64,000 nt of DNA from Bacteroidales bacterium. GTDB lineage: Bacteria > Bacteroidota > Bacteroidia > Bacteroidales > Rikenellaceae. Made by a program: the position numbers and the translations under genes. The notes below the pieces were generated by a model. It ran no database searches, was not told the DNA's origin, and saw nothing but the letters and a program-made list of their open reading frames with translations. Location of the stretch: positions 310,001 to 374,000 of the forward strand of contig CAJSYJ010000004.1 of NCBI GenBank assembly GCA_910574205.1, read 5' to 3'. Every line of letters begins with the position of its first letter. Position 1 is the stretch's first letter. Shown here piece by piece: positions 63,500 through 64,000 of the stretch.

Positions 63500-64000
63500 G
63501 GCGTCGGCATCATCGGCCGGAGGGTCGAAATTCCCATCCCATGTTCCGGCGTGATGTCTCCCCCCCCCTCTGCTCCGGGGCTGTTTTTCAGCTCGTCGAT
63601 AACCGATAGGTGTTTATAGATGAAGAAGCAGACTAACATCCAGATAAGGAGCGTGCCGGCCATGTAGATGTTTTCGATATGGCGGTCGATGACCGAGCAG
63701 TTGATGATCCACAGACCGAGTATGGCGAAGAACGAGAATAGTATGATGCGCAGCCATTTTAGGTTGATGTTCTCGCCGTAGGAGAAGTTCTCTTTGAGCT
63801 GCTTGTGGTATCGAGGTATGTTGATCAGCGCCCAGACGGCGTAGCCGAAGCCGTAGACGGCCGCCCAGGCGACCTCGATGAAGTAAATGATTTCGATGCG
63901 GGTTGCGATGAGCAGCGCCGGCAGTATGACGAACGGCAGCAGGTGGACGGTCATCGTGCGCCGCGTAAGATATCCGGGGCGGCACAGCTCGATGAGGATG
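63451..64000 (-). CDS. Membrane half of an AraC-type regulator (partial, frameshifted)
   Basis: Open from the right window edge; the gene's 5' end is outside. It shows at least four membrane helices (LLPFVILPALLIATRIEI, FIEVAWAAVYGFGYAVWALI, IILFSFFAILGLWIINCSVI, TLLIWMLVCFFIYK), then VIDELKNSPGAEGGGD. In this assembly a run of nine G (63560-63568) puts the downstream AraC domain out of frame, so translation continues in a spurious frame and stops at 63451. Family members link membrane helices to the DNA-binding domain in one chain. Confidence 0.75.
   Translation of the reverse strand, partial: ILIELCRPGYLTRRTMTVHLLPFVILPALLIATRIEIIYFIEVAWAAVYGFGYAVWALINIPRYHKQLKENFSYGENINLKWLRIILFSFFAILGLWIINCSVIDRHIENIYMAGTLLIWMLVCFFIYKHLSVIDELKNSPGAEGGGDITPEHGMGISTLRPMMPTPWRCAYTNSFMRSAYS
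63560..63568 (-). repeat. Homopolymer G9 tract inside the regulator gene
   Basis: Nine consecutive C on the + strand (G on the coding strand). With 10 or 7 G the membrane half joins the AraC domain in one frame; with 9 it does not. Confidence 0.85.

Noticed and set aside
1..64000. tRNA, rRNA, phage or transposase genes
   Set aside because: No T-loop signatures, rRNA blocks, integrase or transposase motifs were seen on either strand; a covariance search would be needed to be sure for tRNAs.

Overview
The window looks like chromosome of a GC-rich member of the order Bacteroidales, probably Rikenellaceae/Alistipes-like. The basis is the recurrent Bacteroidetes promoter -7 box TAnnTTTG (with TTTG about 20 bp upstream), the lack of strong Shine-Dalgarno sites, a TonB-dependent receptor, DUF4954, a TGS-nucleoside kinase, lipoproteins with C+1 acidic exporters and the futalosine menaquinone pathway. 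The genus is an inference. No rRNA, tRNA, CRISPR array, prophage or transposase was seen. Most of the window is housekeeping DNA; the accessory-looking signal is in a kinase/VWA cluster, several intergenic repeat families and a homopolymer-split regulator at the right edge.

Layout. 1-239 is the 3' end of leuS. 984-2012 is a ROK sugar kinase (-), divergent from a + strand run (2129-8549): polyprenyl diphosphate synthase, U32 peptidase-like protein, YkuD-like L,D-transpeptidase, aminopeptidase P, MqnB, a small membrane protein, MqnD and a cupin lipoprotein. 9015-12043 (-) carries trxB, a lipoprotein, rnz and a TrmH-family methyltransferase. 12136-16946 (-) holds an active-looking kinase, DUF4954 beta-helix protein, VWA protein and a degenerate kinase with WG-like tail. 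17013-22272 (-) has slyD, gcvP and a TGS-nucleoside kinase. 22344-23858 is a 5'-nucleotidase-like protein, followed by a 182-bp tandem repeat array abutting lysC. lysC and dapD are divergent. 27257-30756 (-) looks like a metal-handling cluster (HMA protein, TonB receptor, His/Cys-rich exported protein, PqqD-like protein).

30833-31189 is a tandem array of promoter-bearing repeats reading into recQ, followed by an RNase D-like exonuclease, RlmI-like methyltransferase and four small related lipoproteins. rpmH (37203-37370, -) is present. After two more repeat units come tgt, an LptF/G permease, an in-frame MqnE-PASTA fusion, an RluA-family pseudouridine synthase and a YgiQ radical-SAM protein. 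46779-48744 has two glycosyltransferases; 49028-52653 is etfB-etfA-acyl-CoA dehydrogenase. lemA and a TPM-domain protein follow, flanked by 121-bp MITE-like elements. pdxA, thrS and infC (non-ATG start) come next, then a large surface lipoprotein and, at the right edge, a membrane AraC-type regulator whose DNA-binding half is out of frame behind a run of nine G.

Functional threads: menaquinone biosynthesis (MqnB, MqnD, MqnE plus a prenyl diphosphate synthase for the side chain), lysine biosynthesis (LysC, DapD), cell envelope (L,D-transpeptidase, LptF/G, glycosyltransferases, lipoproteins), RNA modification (Tgt, RluA family, RlmI, TrmH, RNase Z) and electron transfer from acyl-CoA through Etf, possibly to the menaquinone pool.
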